DNA from: Siphonodentalium dalli
Taxonomy: Eukaryota > Mollusca > Scaphopoda > Gadilida > Siphonodentaliidae
DNA: 64,000 nt
Assembly (NCBI GenBank): GCA_032622095.1
Contig: CP136062.1
Location: 39,248,918-39,312,917, forward strand
Direction: 5' to 3'
Position numbers and translations under genes: made by a program. The notes beneath the pieces are model-generated. The model was not told where the DNA came from. It was given only the letters and a program-made list of their open reading frames with translations, and ran no database searches. Each line of letters starts with the position of its first letter. Within the stretch, counting starts at the first letter, position 1. Below, one piece after another: positions 22,835 through 34,540 of this stretch.

Positions 22835-24038
22835 CTACAAGTACGAGTAGCAATGGAAATAAATAAAGTTCTGAGTCATATATACTCGACACTGTATAAA
22901 CATATATATTGATGGGATTGGAGTTGTGCACCAGGGAGGTTCCATTATCAGCTGGACTTCGTATATAAATTTCGCCAGATTCGTTATTGTTCTTTTATTA
23001 TTTGATGTGAAAAGGGCGTTCAGTTTGCAGATGTTCGGCCGAGTATAATAATAGCTTTTTAAATACTTTGTTCTTGGCTCGCTCAATATGGGGCACTTAA
23101 GTATTACGTGGTATTCGTCACCAAGCTCCCTTTTGCATAACGTGCACTTTCTATCTGACCTGGTTTCATTTGTCCATGATCCGGTTTCTATGGGGAGGCG
23201 GTGGTTTTTAGTTCTGAATTTGGCGAGCCGCAATACTACACTTTGGTTTCTCAGTGAGAAGTATGTCTCCTTTTTATAATCTAGTTTAATGATATTATAA
23301 AATGTCCCCTTATTTGATGATATAATGCTTCATCGCCATACTTGGAGGTAAGCATCCTTGATTCTGTTCTTGATTGATCGGTTGTACGTATTTATTTTCG
23401 GTGCTGACTGGTAAGTCCAGATATTCGATATTCCTAGTTCATTCAGAGTTTTTTGTACGTATTCGAGCCATGTATTTCTCTTTTGTGTTTCGTTTTGGGT
23501 TTTTAGCATTATGCGGTATAAGAGACATCCCGTTGACATGTCATATTCATTATTTTTCCCCAGTATGAGATAAACCTAATTTTAATCATTATATTTATTG
23601 GTAGGATCCCTGTTTCCCCATAAATGAATGCAGTTGGCGTATTTTTCCGTAGACGGAGGCTAAATTTAAGGAACTATCGTTCGAGTTTTTTGAAGCATGT
23701 TGTGTTTTAAAATCCCCAAATTCCGGAGCCATATATCATCAAGGGGGCAATGGATTTTTGGTATATTTCAAGGATACAGTCAAATGAGAGGCTATATCTC
23801 CGAGCTTTATTCAGGAGGGCATACATTGCTTTCTTTGCGTCTTTGCATCGCATGTTTCTGTCCTTACTGAAAGTGCCCTGTTTCGTGAACCAGGTGCCCA
23901 AATACCGGAAGTTATCAACAATTTCTATATCGTTGCGATTAATTTTGAAAGTGATTGTTTTTTTCGCTTTTGGTTTCTACCGAATATCATGACTTTTGTC
24001 TTCAGTATGTTTATATCTAGCTTCCATGTGTCACATAG
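22835..24038 (-). pseudogene. Non-LTR retrotransposon (LINE), C-terminal fragment, broken
   Basis: Minus-strand pieces in more than one frame read as the 3' half of a LINE polyprotein. 23901-23707 gives the RT thumb/connection region (KARRYSLSFDCILEIYQKSI...APLMIYGSGIWGF). 23539-23330 follows. 23233-22835 gives the C-terminal zinc-knuckle-like module (CTLCKRELGDEYHVILKCP). Frame changes between the pieces show it is dead. The fragment begins abruptly at 24038, inside the domain after the catalytic core. Residues such as CxxC...H...C match the zf-RVT-like tail of many animal LINEs. Confidence 0.8.
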
Positions 24039-25400
24039 TCCGGGAGCTAATAGGGGTACCCTTGCACCCCCCCCCCCTGGGACTTAACTTCACCCCACTC
24101 ATTTTGTTCCTTATTATGTCCTTCAACTTTTAAGCAATGTTAACAAGAAAAAAAAGTGGCCTTATAGACTCCAGACAAGATGGCGTCCATCATGGCCGCC
24201 GTTTTTCAGACCAGACCCTAAGTCAGTTTTATGCAAATTATAGCGGGAAAATCTAGTAAAATGTATACAAATGTATATATTTTCGTTAAGCTAAGACATA
24301 ATGACACTTTTTTGGGCCAAAATTGAAACTCACCATCCAAGATGGCCGCCAAAATGGCCGCCGGAAGTTTAAAATATGACATTTTTCCACAAATATCTGC
24401 TAGATCAATTCATGCTGTTTGGAACTGGTTGAGTAATATGACTTTATTTTGTGTTTTGTATATTAACTGATCATTGGAGCAATTAAATATGCAATTAATG
24501 TGGTCCTAGCCCCTTCCGATCCTTCAAAAATTCGATTTTACAGAACGCGGTACAAAATTTTATAAAAAAATTACAATTGGGATTCTAGTCATATTTCAAC
24601 AAGAAATGAAAAGAACATTGTAATGTAAGGGAGGCATATCATTGCCTATGAATACTCCAACTCTCTGGAACCAAAAATCTTAGCTTGGCTCAAAATGGCT
24701 GCGAAAATGGCCGCCAAAATATGGAAAATGGTAAATATTGCACCAGGGTGTCCTGAAATCGCTTACAAGTTGTGGTTGGTGTATACAATTGGCTAATCTG
24801 TATTCTATACATTGCATACTAACATGTCTGATGCACTACGGATAATTTTTACTATTGTCACCACTGACATCACCAGAAATATTGTATTTTTCTCTCACAA
24901 TCTTGACATAAATATCGGCAAAAATTAACTTTTCAGGGTTCGACCATTTGTTCAAGTAAAATGCAACTATCTTTATTGTTTTGGTCTATCTTAAATGTGT
25001 CACACTACGGTGTTTATAGACTAAATTGCACAAGATAGCTTCCAAAATGGCAACCAAATTTGTAAAAAGTTAAAAGTTAACATATCCCGAACATTATTCT
25101 CTGCGTTGTCCGAAAAAGGTAGGAAATTGTAACTCACTTGGTTATTTTACGTGTTAGTTAATTAACTGACAGCTAGATTCTATTATGTTTGTCCCAGTTC
25201 CGTGTGGGGCATGACAAATTCATTTTAAAGTTGCAGTGTGTAATTTTGCGGAGAACCTCTTTTATGATTCTGGCCATATTATTGTAAGGAAATGGGCAGA
25301 ACTTTGAGACGGAACTGAGATGAACCATGACATGTGGGTATTCTGGCCCATTATGGTAAAAAATTATCAACTGGAAACAGGGTGAAAGCCAAGATGGCAG
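24039..25400. repeat. Dispersed repeat with recurrent ATGGCCGCC phrases
   Basis: Sequences like AAGATGGCCGCCAAAATGG recur near 24178, 24338, 24690 and 25390. A ~95-bp block ending GATTTTACAGAACGCGGTAC (24466-24560) is matched by 38228-38335. This is an interspersed repeat family, with no gene. Confidence 0.65.
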
Positions 25401-27016
25401 CCAGGGAGTTACTCTATGATCATAGATGATGATAATAGGTATAAATGGAGTTATTGTATGGTCATGAATGATGTGTGGGTGTGTAGGGAGTGCCTTGTTT
25501 GTAACGGTGGGTGGTATATTTATATATATTGTGGATGTGTTATCATTGGTGGTGTATGGGGAGTAGATGTATGATCATGGATGGCTTGTATGAGTATGGC
25601 AAGTATGGAACTTATGATTGGTCGTATGTGTGGGTATTGGTATATCTGGAAGGGCTCACCATTGGTGATGTGCATATGTATACCTGGATTGACTCTATGG
25701 TCATGGGTATGGCGAATACATATACATGCAGTGGCTGTATGGTCCACGGTGAGGTGAATATGTATACAATGAGTGACCATATGGTCGTGAATGTAGTGAA
25801 TATGTATACATAGAGTGACTATGTGGTCATGTGTCGGTGTAGGTGTATACCTGGTGTTCATGCATGGTGACTCGTGGCTGTATCACCATTTGTGGTATGT
25901 CCGGGCATAACCAAGTATGTCTGTATGATCAGGTGTACGTGTATAAAGTGGGTAACTATGTTGTCATTTGTGTGGTGTTTATGTATGGAGTGACTGGGGT
26001 AATGGGTGGGTTGTACGTGTGTACCTTGGGTGGCTATCGCTTTCCACAATAACTCAAGGATATGTTAATCAATAGAGAGGTCATGTCAGAGAGTCATATC
26101 ACGGAAAGCAATAGCCACCCATTATCACACAGTCATTACATATATACATAAACACCACAAACATAACATATGTTGACCCATTGTATACATGTACACCTGG
26201 CCCATGACCAGAGATGACCATACAACCACACGCCACAATGCAGGCACACCGGGTATACTCCTAAACATGACCCATACCCATATAGTCACTCCTTGTATAC
26301 CCATTCATCTCACCATTGGCCATAAGGTCATTCCCTGTATACCTATTCTCCAAACGCATGGTAAAATAGACAATCAATATATACATCAACACCACAACAA
26401 TGACCATAAAGTAACTCCGGTATACATGTGCACCTCACCAATTGCCATATAGCCACTCGCTTCATACACATACTCCTTCACCTGACCTATGGCCATATAG
26501 CCACCCCGTGTGTACCTATTCAAAACATTCATACACGATCATGGTCAATCCATACATATTCACCTCAACATTGGCCATGTCAAACAATCCATACTTGCAT
26601 ATACACCTCACACATGACAATTCAGCAATTCACTGTATAATCATACACACAATCCATGATAATACAGCTAAGCCATATACACTCACCAGTGATAATACAT
26701 CCACGAGATATATAAATATACATACCACCCGCTACCACAAGGACACTCCCTATATACCCACACGCTCGATAATGTCCACCCAGTTTACTCCAGGTAATCA
26801 TATTCAACCATGATCGTACCGTCACTCCACATATACATATACACATTACCCGTAACCATAAAATCACTCCCTATTTATCCACACACCACATCCATGATCA
26901 TACAGACAACACATGTACATCCCACCATGACCTTACAGTCACTCTATATATACATAATCAATACATAGATGCCCATGTAGCTATATCCATACACCACACC
27001 AATGACAATACAGGCA
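25401..27016. repeat. Inverted minisatellite array
   Basis: From ~25440 to 26055 a diverged GT-rich repeat (GTATACATGNNGTGACTATATGGTCATG style) runs in one orientation. From ~26100 to 27010 the CA-rich complement runs in the other (CCATATAGTCACTCCNTGTATACCCAT style). The switch point is a hairpin: GTGGCTATCGCTTTCC (26029-26044) against GGAAAGCAATAGCCAC (26103-26118). The overlapping open frames on both strands (H/T/I-rich or Y/M/V-rich) are repeat translation. Confidence 0.8.
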
Positions 27017-27985
27017 ATTTTTCCCCAGTATGAGATAAACCTTATGTTAATCATTATATTTATTGGTAGGATCCCTGTTTCCCCATAAATGAATGCAGTT
27101 GGCGTATTTTACCGTAGACGGAGGCTGAATTTAAGGAACCATCGTTCGAGTTTTTCGAAGCATGTTGTGTTTTAAAATCCCCAAATTCCGGAGCCATATA
27201 TCATCAAGGGGGCAATGGATTTTTTGTATATTTCAAGGATACAGTCAAATGAGAGGCTATATCTCCGAGCTTTATTCAGGAGGGCATACATTGCTTTCTT
27301 TGCGTCTTTGCATCGCACGTTTCTGTCCTTACTGAAAGTGCCCTGTTTCGTGAACCAGGAGCCCAAATACCGGAAGTTATCAACAATTTCTATATCGTTG
27401 CGATTAATTTTAAAAGTGATTGGTTTTTTTCACTTTTGGTTTCTTCCGAATATCATGACGTCTGTCTTCAGTATGTTTATATCTAGCTTCCATGTGTCAC
27501 ATAGCAGTAATTAGCAAAATTATCAAGCGTGTTTTGTAAACCTTGTGATGAATTTGAGAACAGGACCGTGTCGTCAGCGTATATCAGTAGAAATAGCTTC
27601 AGAAATATTTCCGCGTCATTGTCATTTTCATTGCCAAATATCAGACCGTTACATTTGTGTCGTTTAAGGTAGTCTCCTAGGTCGTTAACGTAGAGCGCAA
27701 AAAGTATCGGGGACAACCCATCTCCCTGTTTTAGTCCTGTTGAACATGGGAAGTATCCGGAAAAATCATCGGTTAACAAGGTCATCTTAAGGTTTGTGTA
27801 TAGGCGTTTGATAATATTCAGAATTTTTCCTGTGATTCCAATGCGCATGAGTGTTGACCATAGGCCGTCGCGCCATACATAATCGAATGATTTTGAGAAG
27901 TCGATAAAGGTGCGAAAGAGGTTTTTATTTTTCATCTTCATAATCTGGGTCAGGGCGTATAGAGAGAAGGTATGATCTATTGTTT
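27017..27985 (-). pseudogene. LINE reverse transcriptase core fragment, frameshifted
   Basis: The minus strand encodes a clear RVT_1 domain: TFSLYALTQIM upstream, FIDFSKSFDYVWRDGLW, GLKQGDGLSPILFALYVNDL and the catalytic LLIYADDTVLFSNS. Just after NFANYCY the frame breaks near 27505. The expected continuation (DTWKLDINILKTDVMIFG) is in another frame, followed by the thumb region at 27366-27172. The sequence stops at 27985 upstream and at 27017 downstream. 27017-27504 duplicates 23552-24038 at an offset of ~3465 bp. The element is dead. Confidence 0.85.
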
Positions 27986-28057
27986 AATATAGATTATGAT
28001 GGTCTTCACACATGTATAATTACCTTCAGGAAATATTAAGAATCAAAACTGCCATCA

Positions 28058-28549
28058 ACTCTTTGAACAAATGTGTTAAATTCTACACAATGTGTGTTAC
28101 ATTTGATCTTAAAGACAATTGTGTAGAAATATTGAATATGAGTGAATATTTGAGTGTATCATAGTTACTAGATGAGATATGTTCTATTTGCGACACAAAC
28201 CTCGTAAAAGCTACCATATTAAGAATCTTGCACCAGCTTTAAATTTGTGTGCTACACAACTATGTGCTATTCAGTTTTGACACAAAAACAGTGTATGACA
28301 AATGTTAAAGCTGCTGCCAATGTTTTGTTCTGTTGTAGCCTTTACGTGTGTTGTGTCTGCAATAGAACACATATCATCTAATAACTATGATACACTCACA
28401 TAGTCACTCATATTCAACGTTCAGAATATTCTACCGACACAAATATGAAATATGTCATGTGTTATTTCTACACAATTTAGTTTTTAAGAACAAATGCAAC
28501 ACATATTGTGTATAATTTAGCACAGTTGTTCTTAAAGATACGGTAAGCA
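28058..28549. mobile_element. Long-TIR palindromic MITE, ~490 bp
   Basis: The arms are each ~220 bp and centred near 28303. Left-arm phrases TTGTGTAGAAATA and GAGTGTATCATAGTTACTAG reappear reverse-complemented on the right. The arms have diverged by substitutions and small indels. It has no ORF. It abuts the truncated end of the LINE. Confidence 0.8.
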
Positions 28550-28711
28550 TTGGCAATGGGTATTGCTTTTAAAATAGTCACATCGGTTAAAACCGACATA
28601 AACAGAAAGTTCGCGCGAATTTAGCTAACAATAGTAATGCGCGAATTTAAATACGAGTAAGGTATGTAGCAAACCGCTTTCAACTGATGACGTCAAGACG
28701 TCATTCGGTAA

Positions 28712-28770
28712 GCTACAGTGAAATAACAAAAAGCGACAATGAAATAAAAAAAATTGTATTTCACTGTAGC
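28712..28770. other. Perfect 14-bp stem hairpin
   Basis: GCTACAGTGAAATA (28712-28725) pairs with TATTTCACTGTAGC (28757-28770) around a 31-nt loop. Just upstream, ATGACGTCAAGACGTCAT is a second short palindrome. It could be a MITE end or a small hairpin RNA. No function was assigned. Confidence 0.7.
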
Positions 28771-28849
28771 GTCTATGCTAAGAGATACATACGACGATTT
28801 AGGTCTCGATAATTTTGCGCTATGTTATAATAACAAATGATATAGAGAA

Positions 28850-29640
28850 CAAGAGGCTGCATCGGCGGTGCTTGCATACCCCTATGTTGGCAAATTCGAA
28901 CCGACAAAGTATGGTTGAGATATCTGCTCGGACGGTACACAAAACCCCAACATTTTCATATAAAACAAAGATAAATAACTCTAGAACCGAAAACATGAAC
29001 AAAACGATTGACCACTCAATTGATTACCATCATAGTCGTGAACATCCATACCAAATTTCATTGATATCCGTACCATGTATTATAATGGCTGAGAATAAAG
29101 CATTACTTACTTACGTACTAGATACGAACAAAAAACCAACATTTCCAAATAAACAGAGATGAATAACCCTAGAACGGAAAACTGAAAAAAAAAACTATTG
29201 CACAGATGAATAACTCTAGAACGGACTAGAACCGAAAACCGGAACAAAACGATTGAACACTCAATGTATTGCCCTCATAGTAGTGAGTACCAATGCAAAA
29301 TTTCATTGATATTCGTCAACCGGTGGTGGAGATATCTGCTCGGATTGACAAAACAAACCATAACCAGATAAAAAAAAGAAAGATGAATAACTCCAGAACG
29401 AAAAAAACAACAATTGAACACTCTGTTGAATGCCCTCGTAGTAGTGAGGTGAACATCCATACCAAATTTCATTGAGATCCGACAACCGGTGTTTGAGATA
29501 TTTTCCCAGACGGACGGCTCGAACGGACGGACGGACGGACGGAAAAATCAGACGGATAAATATCGGAACGGACGAGGTCGATCCAGTATACCCCCATTCT
29601 CCCCGAGAATGGGGGTATACTATAGATATGGAAGGGTATA
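28850..29640. repeat. Four diverged copies of an ~130-bp repeat with GGAC tail
   Basis: Copies containing AACTCTAGAACCGAAAA, ATTGAACACTC and CATACCAAATTTCATTGA recur near 28975, 29160, 29210 and 29390. The series ends in (GGAC)n at 29527-29540 and a hairpin TATACCCCCATTCT/AGAATGGGGGTATA at 29587-29620. This structure is familiar from dispersed mollusc repeats. The small open frames are repeat translation. Confidence 0.7.
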
Positions 29641-29915
29641 TACACGAAAGCACCTGAATATCATTTACCAGTGTTTGTGTGATCATTGCTTATATTAGGT
29701 TGAACAATCTTACATTTCAACTGATATATATGGAAATATAAATTATTAAATTCCGTGCGTGTTTCATAAGTTGTATTGTGTACAGTGTGCCACGTTCAGT
29801 TCATAATGGGTAATTATGGATATTGACAGAAGTTCAATTCCCACGAAGTTTAATCCATCTGCTCGCACCCCACACCACCATCGATGTATTTATTAACATT
29901 CGTGTATTTACTTAC
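29641..29915. other. Intron sequence next to the lectin exon donor
   Basis: No separate feature was seen. It ends at the donor GTAAGTAAA on the minus strand, beginning at 29915. Confidence 0.5.
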
Positions 29916-30089
29916 AAGTATCTAGATGTCCATGAAGTTCCTGAAGCATTGCTGCGTCATTGATGACGATGAGGCCTCCGCACATAGATCTGCATACCGA
30001 CATCGCCTCAGTCTGTGAACGTGTATCCGTACTAATGTATATGCAGGTCCCGGACGCAGCCAGCCACACTCGATTACTTCCGATGCACC
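29916..30089 (-). CDS. C-type lectin domain, N-terminal half (exon)
   Basis: The exon is 174 nt, with acceptor TTGTTATAG and donor GTAAGT, phase 1 at both ends. It encodes a CTLD N-terminal half: a long-form Cys pair (C-I-G-S-N-R-V-W-L-A-A-S-G-T-C), then YISTDTRSQTEAMSVCRSMC and GGLIVINDAAMLQELHGHL. The A...C...GG(L)xxI pattern with the following helix is the CTLD hallmark. An extra Cys (CRSMC) is present. Its final T joins CT of the 4226 exon to give Ser, so the domain runs straight into LWYWIDGND without gap or overlap. Its first two bases complete a Gly codon with the last base of TSP1 exon B. Confidence 0.87.
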
Positions 30090-30549
30090 CTATAACAATA
30101 CAAGAAAACCATAGTCAGAAATGGTAGCGCCCTCAAGATCATATTATTAGCCATATATACAATATAACAACTTTAATGTGTGATTGTGAAAAATATGTAT
30201 ATAGGTAATGCCTATGTACTTGATTATATGTGATATTTTTTTCTAATTTAATTTTAAATAGTGGTCAGAGTAGCGCATGAAATAGCATGCAAAATAATAA
30301 TCGGGCAACAATTTGCGATCTTCGTAACATGGTTCAAGTACGAGCACGTTTTTAATCACATTTATTATCCAATTACGCAAGTACCGAGTATGTTTTAATC
30401 ACAATAGTCCACCACCTTCTGCGACAGGGTCAGATAAACTTGCCAATATACACCCTAGGAGGGCGTAATGCTGATCAAAGAATGGCCTCAGGTAGTGCAC
30501 TCCTGATATGACCTCTCATGAGTATTAATTAAAATACATGCATGGTTCC

Positions 30550-30720
30550 AAGAGGGTGAATTAAAATATGGTCACACACAGAGAGGGTTAATTGAAATAT
30601 GGTCCGATGAGGGTAAATTAAAATATGGTCACATCGCGGTTAAATAAAATATCGTCCCATGACGTTAATTAATATATCGTCCAATGAGGGTTAATAAAAA
30701 TATGGTCCCTTAATAAAAAT
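30550..30720. repeat. ~30-bp AT-rich minisatellite
   Basis: About six diverged units of the form GAGGGTTAATTAAAATATGG plus TCC/TCAC lie in the loop of the foldback element. Confidence 0.8.
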
Positions 30721-31179
30721 TTCTATTCATAGCTCCGATATATTCCGCATACACAGAAATGAAAAGTCAATATTTACAAACAGCACGAAGGATTAACGTG
30801 GGAATTGGTTATAATGACCATCCCAATTCATTTAGAATATAACATGCCGATATTTGTCGCGTATAACTAAATGAAAAAATTTACTAAACGATATAAAAAT
30901 TAATATGTTAAACACCGATATAAACAAACACCTCGTAGGATTCATGTTCCGAATTCCAATTAAATTTCTTATACAATCGTCAAATTCCCGTGCAGTATAA
31001 TAGTAGATAGCATTCCGATTTTTGTTACTTAAAAATAAAATAAAAGTTCAAATAACAATGCTACAAGGAAGGTTAAAGAACAATAGAAACACATAACGCG
31101 CAGCGCGCTAATGGTTAACGCGCGAATTCCCGTTATAATTAATCGCCTTGCACTTCTTGGCATGCAATAACAAACCATG

Positions 31180-31400
31180 GGTTAATCAAGCATGTCTCGA
31201 GAGACGCCCGCTGCATGAAGCGAAATAATGTAAATGACAATAAACGAAATTGAAAGTCCCAACTACACCTTTTACCGGACTCGAACTCGGGGTCGCACTA
31301 CAACTTTTAATGCGTCTCAAAAATCCCAATTTATATAAATAAAAGCTCCAGCGCCCATACATTACCAAGAGCCAGCAGTTTATAATACACGCGGGGCGCG
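31180..31400 (-). mobile_element. tRNA-derived SINE-like fragment
   Basis: On the minus strand, CCCCGAGTTCGAGTCCGG (around 31275-31292) matches a tRNA B box/T-arm. It is preceded by GACGCATTAAAAGTTGTAGTG and, farther up, TTGGTAATGTATGGGCGCTGG, which resembles the A-box side. The intervening bases prevent a clean cloverleaf. It is read as a SINE or tRNA pseudogene. Confidence 0.4.
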
Positions 31401-32344
31401 AAATGAACGATCCATGTATATGTTTGTTGTCGGTTAGATTGCAGGTTGCCCATAGACACAATGTGGATGTTTGCCTCATGTGTCATTGCCGGAGTAAACG
31501 TATGACAATCGACCAGATAAGTTGATATGCAATGTTTGGATCTTCCTCGTTCAAATGGTATTCAATATGGAATATGTTGTTACGCCCTCTTATGGTTTAT
31601 ATTAGCAAGCACATATGACCCTGTCGTAGGAAGTGATGGATTAAATGTGATTAACACGTACTCGGTATTTGGTGGACTAAATGTGATTAGAAACGTACTG
31701 GGTACATTTGCGTACTCGAAACATGTAAAAGAATATCGACATTGTTTGCATGCTTATTATTCTGAATTCTATTGCATGTACTGTCCAGACCTCTATTTCA
31801 ATAGAAATTAGAACAAATAATACAGAAAAGATACATGCCAGCCGAAAACAATTCAAATGTCGTATAAGAGAACTGAGCAACTAACAGTTTAGTGTATTTG
31901 CCCCGAGATGGCAGCGCGTCAACACAATGACGTGTCAATCGTCAAGGTGTTCGCCACATTTTTGGCAATGGGTGTGGGGTTATCGTGTATCAATGCAATG
32001 GCCGTTGCAGTTTGGCGATGACCCTTTCAACCAATTGGAACGTATACATGCCCTTTGTGAACACATATCAAACCTGACGTATGGTGTGTAAATATTTCAT
32101 AATTATCATAATTTACTTTGGCACGTCTTATTTTTAAAATGTTTTCACATGCTTTCTCACCAAGCGCACTTTATACACACATACAAATAATATTACATAT
32201 AATCAACTACATAGCAGTTACCTATAATATATAAGTTGTTCACAATCACTACATTAAAGCTCCATTATATTTTATATATGCCTAATAATATGATTTTGCG
32301 GGCGTTACCATTTCGGACTATGGTTTTCTTGTATATAAAGTGAT

Positions 32345-33153
32345 CTGGTGATTCGAAAATTAAGTGGGACTTTAATCACTGATTATGCTTTTCGAGTAAA
32401 TGTATTCCCTTAGTAGGCTGTACTGTTTTATGGAGAAAACGTATGGCGCGCTGTGCTCGACCATCATTTTGGCTACAATCAAATTAAACTTAAAAGTATA
32501 ACTAGACGAAGTTTGTTATAACTTTCGACGTATCCATACATCTTTAATAGAACAGTTCAGTCCCAATACAACAATTCTGAAGAAAATGTTGAAGATGAAT
32601 TACGCTTGTGAACCAGCATTATGTGCAACCATAAAATAATCACGAGTCTGCACATTCCTCAGGTTACATGTTTGTTCTTCGACAGTCGGGGGGGGGGGGG
32701 GGTTCCGGGCACGTATGCCGGGTGGTGGGTGGTCGATGGGACCAACAAACACTTTTTTCCGCAACTCACAGGGTGGGTGTCCAAAAATGTTCTGGAAAAA
32801 CTGCCGAAAACGGAAAACATTTTGGACGCGGGGGTGGGTGGGTCCAAACAAGGGTAGAAAGGAAACAATCATCATATGTGCCCCCACCCCCCCCCCCCCC
32901 CATTGCGACAGTCGGGGCTATTTTCATTCTAGACTATTCACGACAGTGTCCAAAGTTCGATATTCTCGCTATACACTGCACGTATTTATGTAGAAAGTAC
33001 AACTGCGCCTTCAAACCATCATTTGTTTACAAAATTGTAGCAAATAATTATAATCAGACAAAGACTGCATTAGTTTTCGACAAAAACATACAAACTCAAG
33101 ATAATTATGACGAAGCAAGTTTTTAGAGGCCCACTTAATTTTCGAATCACCAG
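32345..33153. mobile_element. Non-autonomous DNA element with 24-bp TIRs
   Basis: CTGGTGATTCGAAAATTAAG starts the left TIR (32345-32368), and the reverse complement forms the right TIR (33130-33153). A third, solo copy lies at 36828-36851. The interior has a 15-G run (32688-32702) and C runs near 32881-32902. The Gly/Pro-rich open frames come from these runs. The target-site duplication is not clear. Confidence 0.75.
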
Positions 33154-34235
33154 ATTACATTATGTACAAGATATTCCAGATTATATACCATTTGAAAGAG
33201 GAAGCTCCAAAACATTGCACTATCAACTTATCCGGACGAATGAACTGTGAACATGTTGTTTTTGTCAATGCGCCGACGTGTGTTCTGTGTTTAAGTTCGT
33301 TCTGGTCTGTACTGCCGGTTTATTATTCTCAATGGAAGGGGAATCACTCTATCTCTTAGTTATGAGTCATGATGTATTCTTGGGTAAATAACTGGTGGAA
33401 GTCTTGATATGAATATGAGAATCTCTATCGTTTGGTGGACACTCATATGTCACATCTGTTCCGTATTCTGGTGAGATATATACAATTGGTTTCTTCTGCC
33501 AAGTGGTTTATGCCATGGAATATGTTGTGTATTATAATTATTTCGGCCAATTTGGCCGGTTACTTCATGTGAGTTTTTCATCTGACGTGTGTGTCGGAAT
33601 AATGATGTGGAGGATTTATGTAAATGTTAGCCCAAACTACATTTCCAAGTAACGATGGTTTTGTTGTTTATTTTGAGGAATAATACCGCGTCAGATGAAT
33701 TCAGCCCAAATATGTTAACAGTTGTCGTATAAAACATTCGGCAGTAAGTTAGCGTTATTTAGTATTTGTGGATGTCCTTTAACATGGGGAAAATAGACTA
33801 CTGCGTTTGAACGAGCATGTGAATTGTCGTTTTTAATGTATAGCAACTTTATAATCAATAACAGAGGCATTCTCTGTCAAATAAGGTCGCTCTATTTACG
33901 ATACCAATTGGGGAACTTTGTAAATTAAATTACGCGTAAACTTAACCTGCTGCAAATAGAAAAGGTGTCGGAATCGGCGTACTCGCCCCAGGGCTAACTC
34001 GCCCAATCGGCGCGTGCCAACTCGGAATAAAAGGCCAACTCGGAATAAAAGATGCATACGGGGTGTTATATGGCGTTTGGTCCGTTGTTTCTCAATGAAT
34101 ATTATTGAAATTTGGTGTATATGTCCGGGCTGGGACATGGAATACAACAACGTTTGAATTGTTTTTAAATTTACAAATTTTTTGATTTTATTCATTTTGT
34201 TTTCGTTCTGAAACACACTATAAAGTGTATATAAT
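33154..34235. other. Intron DNA without recognised features
   Basis: No exon was recognised on either strand. Near 33990-34055 there are short repeats of CAACTCGGAATAAAAG. The minus-strand 117-codon open frame (33896-34249) has no recognisable domain. Confidence 0.45.
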
Positions 34236-34540
34236 ATAATAACGAACACGAGACAAACATAATTTATGAACTGTTAACAAAAGATATCAAATTCAATACA
34301 TGACAAAGATGACTCAGTGGAGTTTATAAAGTGAACATAAAAACATTGAGGTAAGAATCTTTTTAGGAATTCAACTTTATTTAATGATAATAAACACATA
34401 AATTAAAATAACAAACATGAGACATACATGATTTATAAACTGTTAACAAAAGATATCAAACTCAATACATGACAAAGATGACTCAGTGAAGTTTATAAAG
34501 TGAACATAAAAATATTAAGGTAAAAATCTTTTTAAGCATT
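34236..34540. repeat. Direct duplication, two ~130-bp copies
   Basis: 34239-34370 and 34410-34536 share long near-identical stretches such as AACTGTTAACAAAAGATATC and GACAAAGATGACTCAGTG, at a spacing of ~170 bp. Confidence 0.85.

Larger units (their letters stand above)
30098..32336. mobile_element. Large diverged foldback element
   Basis: The left arm ~30098-30480 is matched by reverse-complemented right-arm blocks at ~31560-31715 and ~32150-32336. Examples are ACAAGAAAACCATAGTC at the left end and GACTATGGTTTTCTTGT at the right end, plus a shared GCGACAGGGTCA/TGACCCTGTCG. The right arm contains a ~430-bp insertion. The loop contains a minisatellite and a SINE-like fragment. The left tip is only 7 nt upstream of the acceptor of the 30089 lectin exon. 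Confidence 0.7.

Noticed and set aside
25511-26867. H/T/I-rich and Y/M/V-rich open frames on both strands
   Set aside because: They are translations of the inverted minisatellite. Open frames on both strands reflect its composition.
32600-33126. Gly/Pro-rich open frames on both strands
   Set aside because: They are driven by G and C homopolymers inside a TIR-bounded element.
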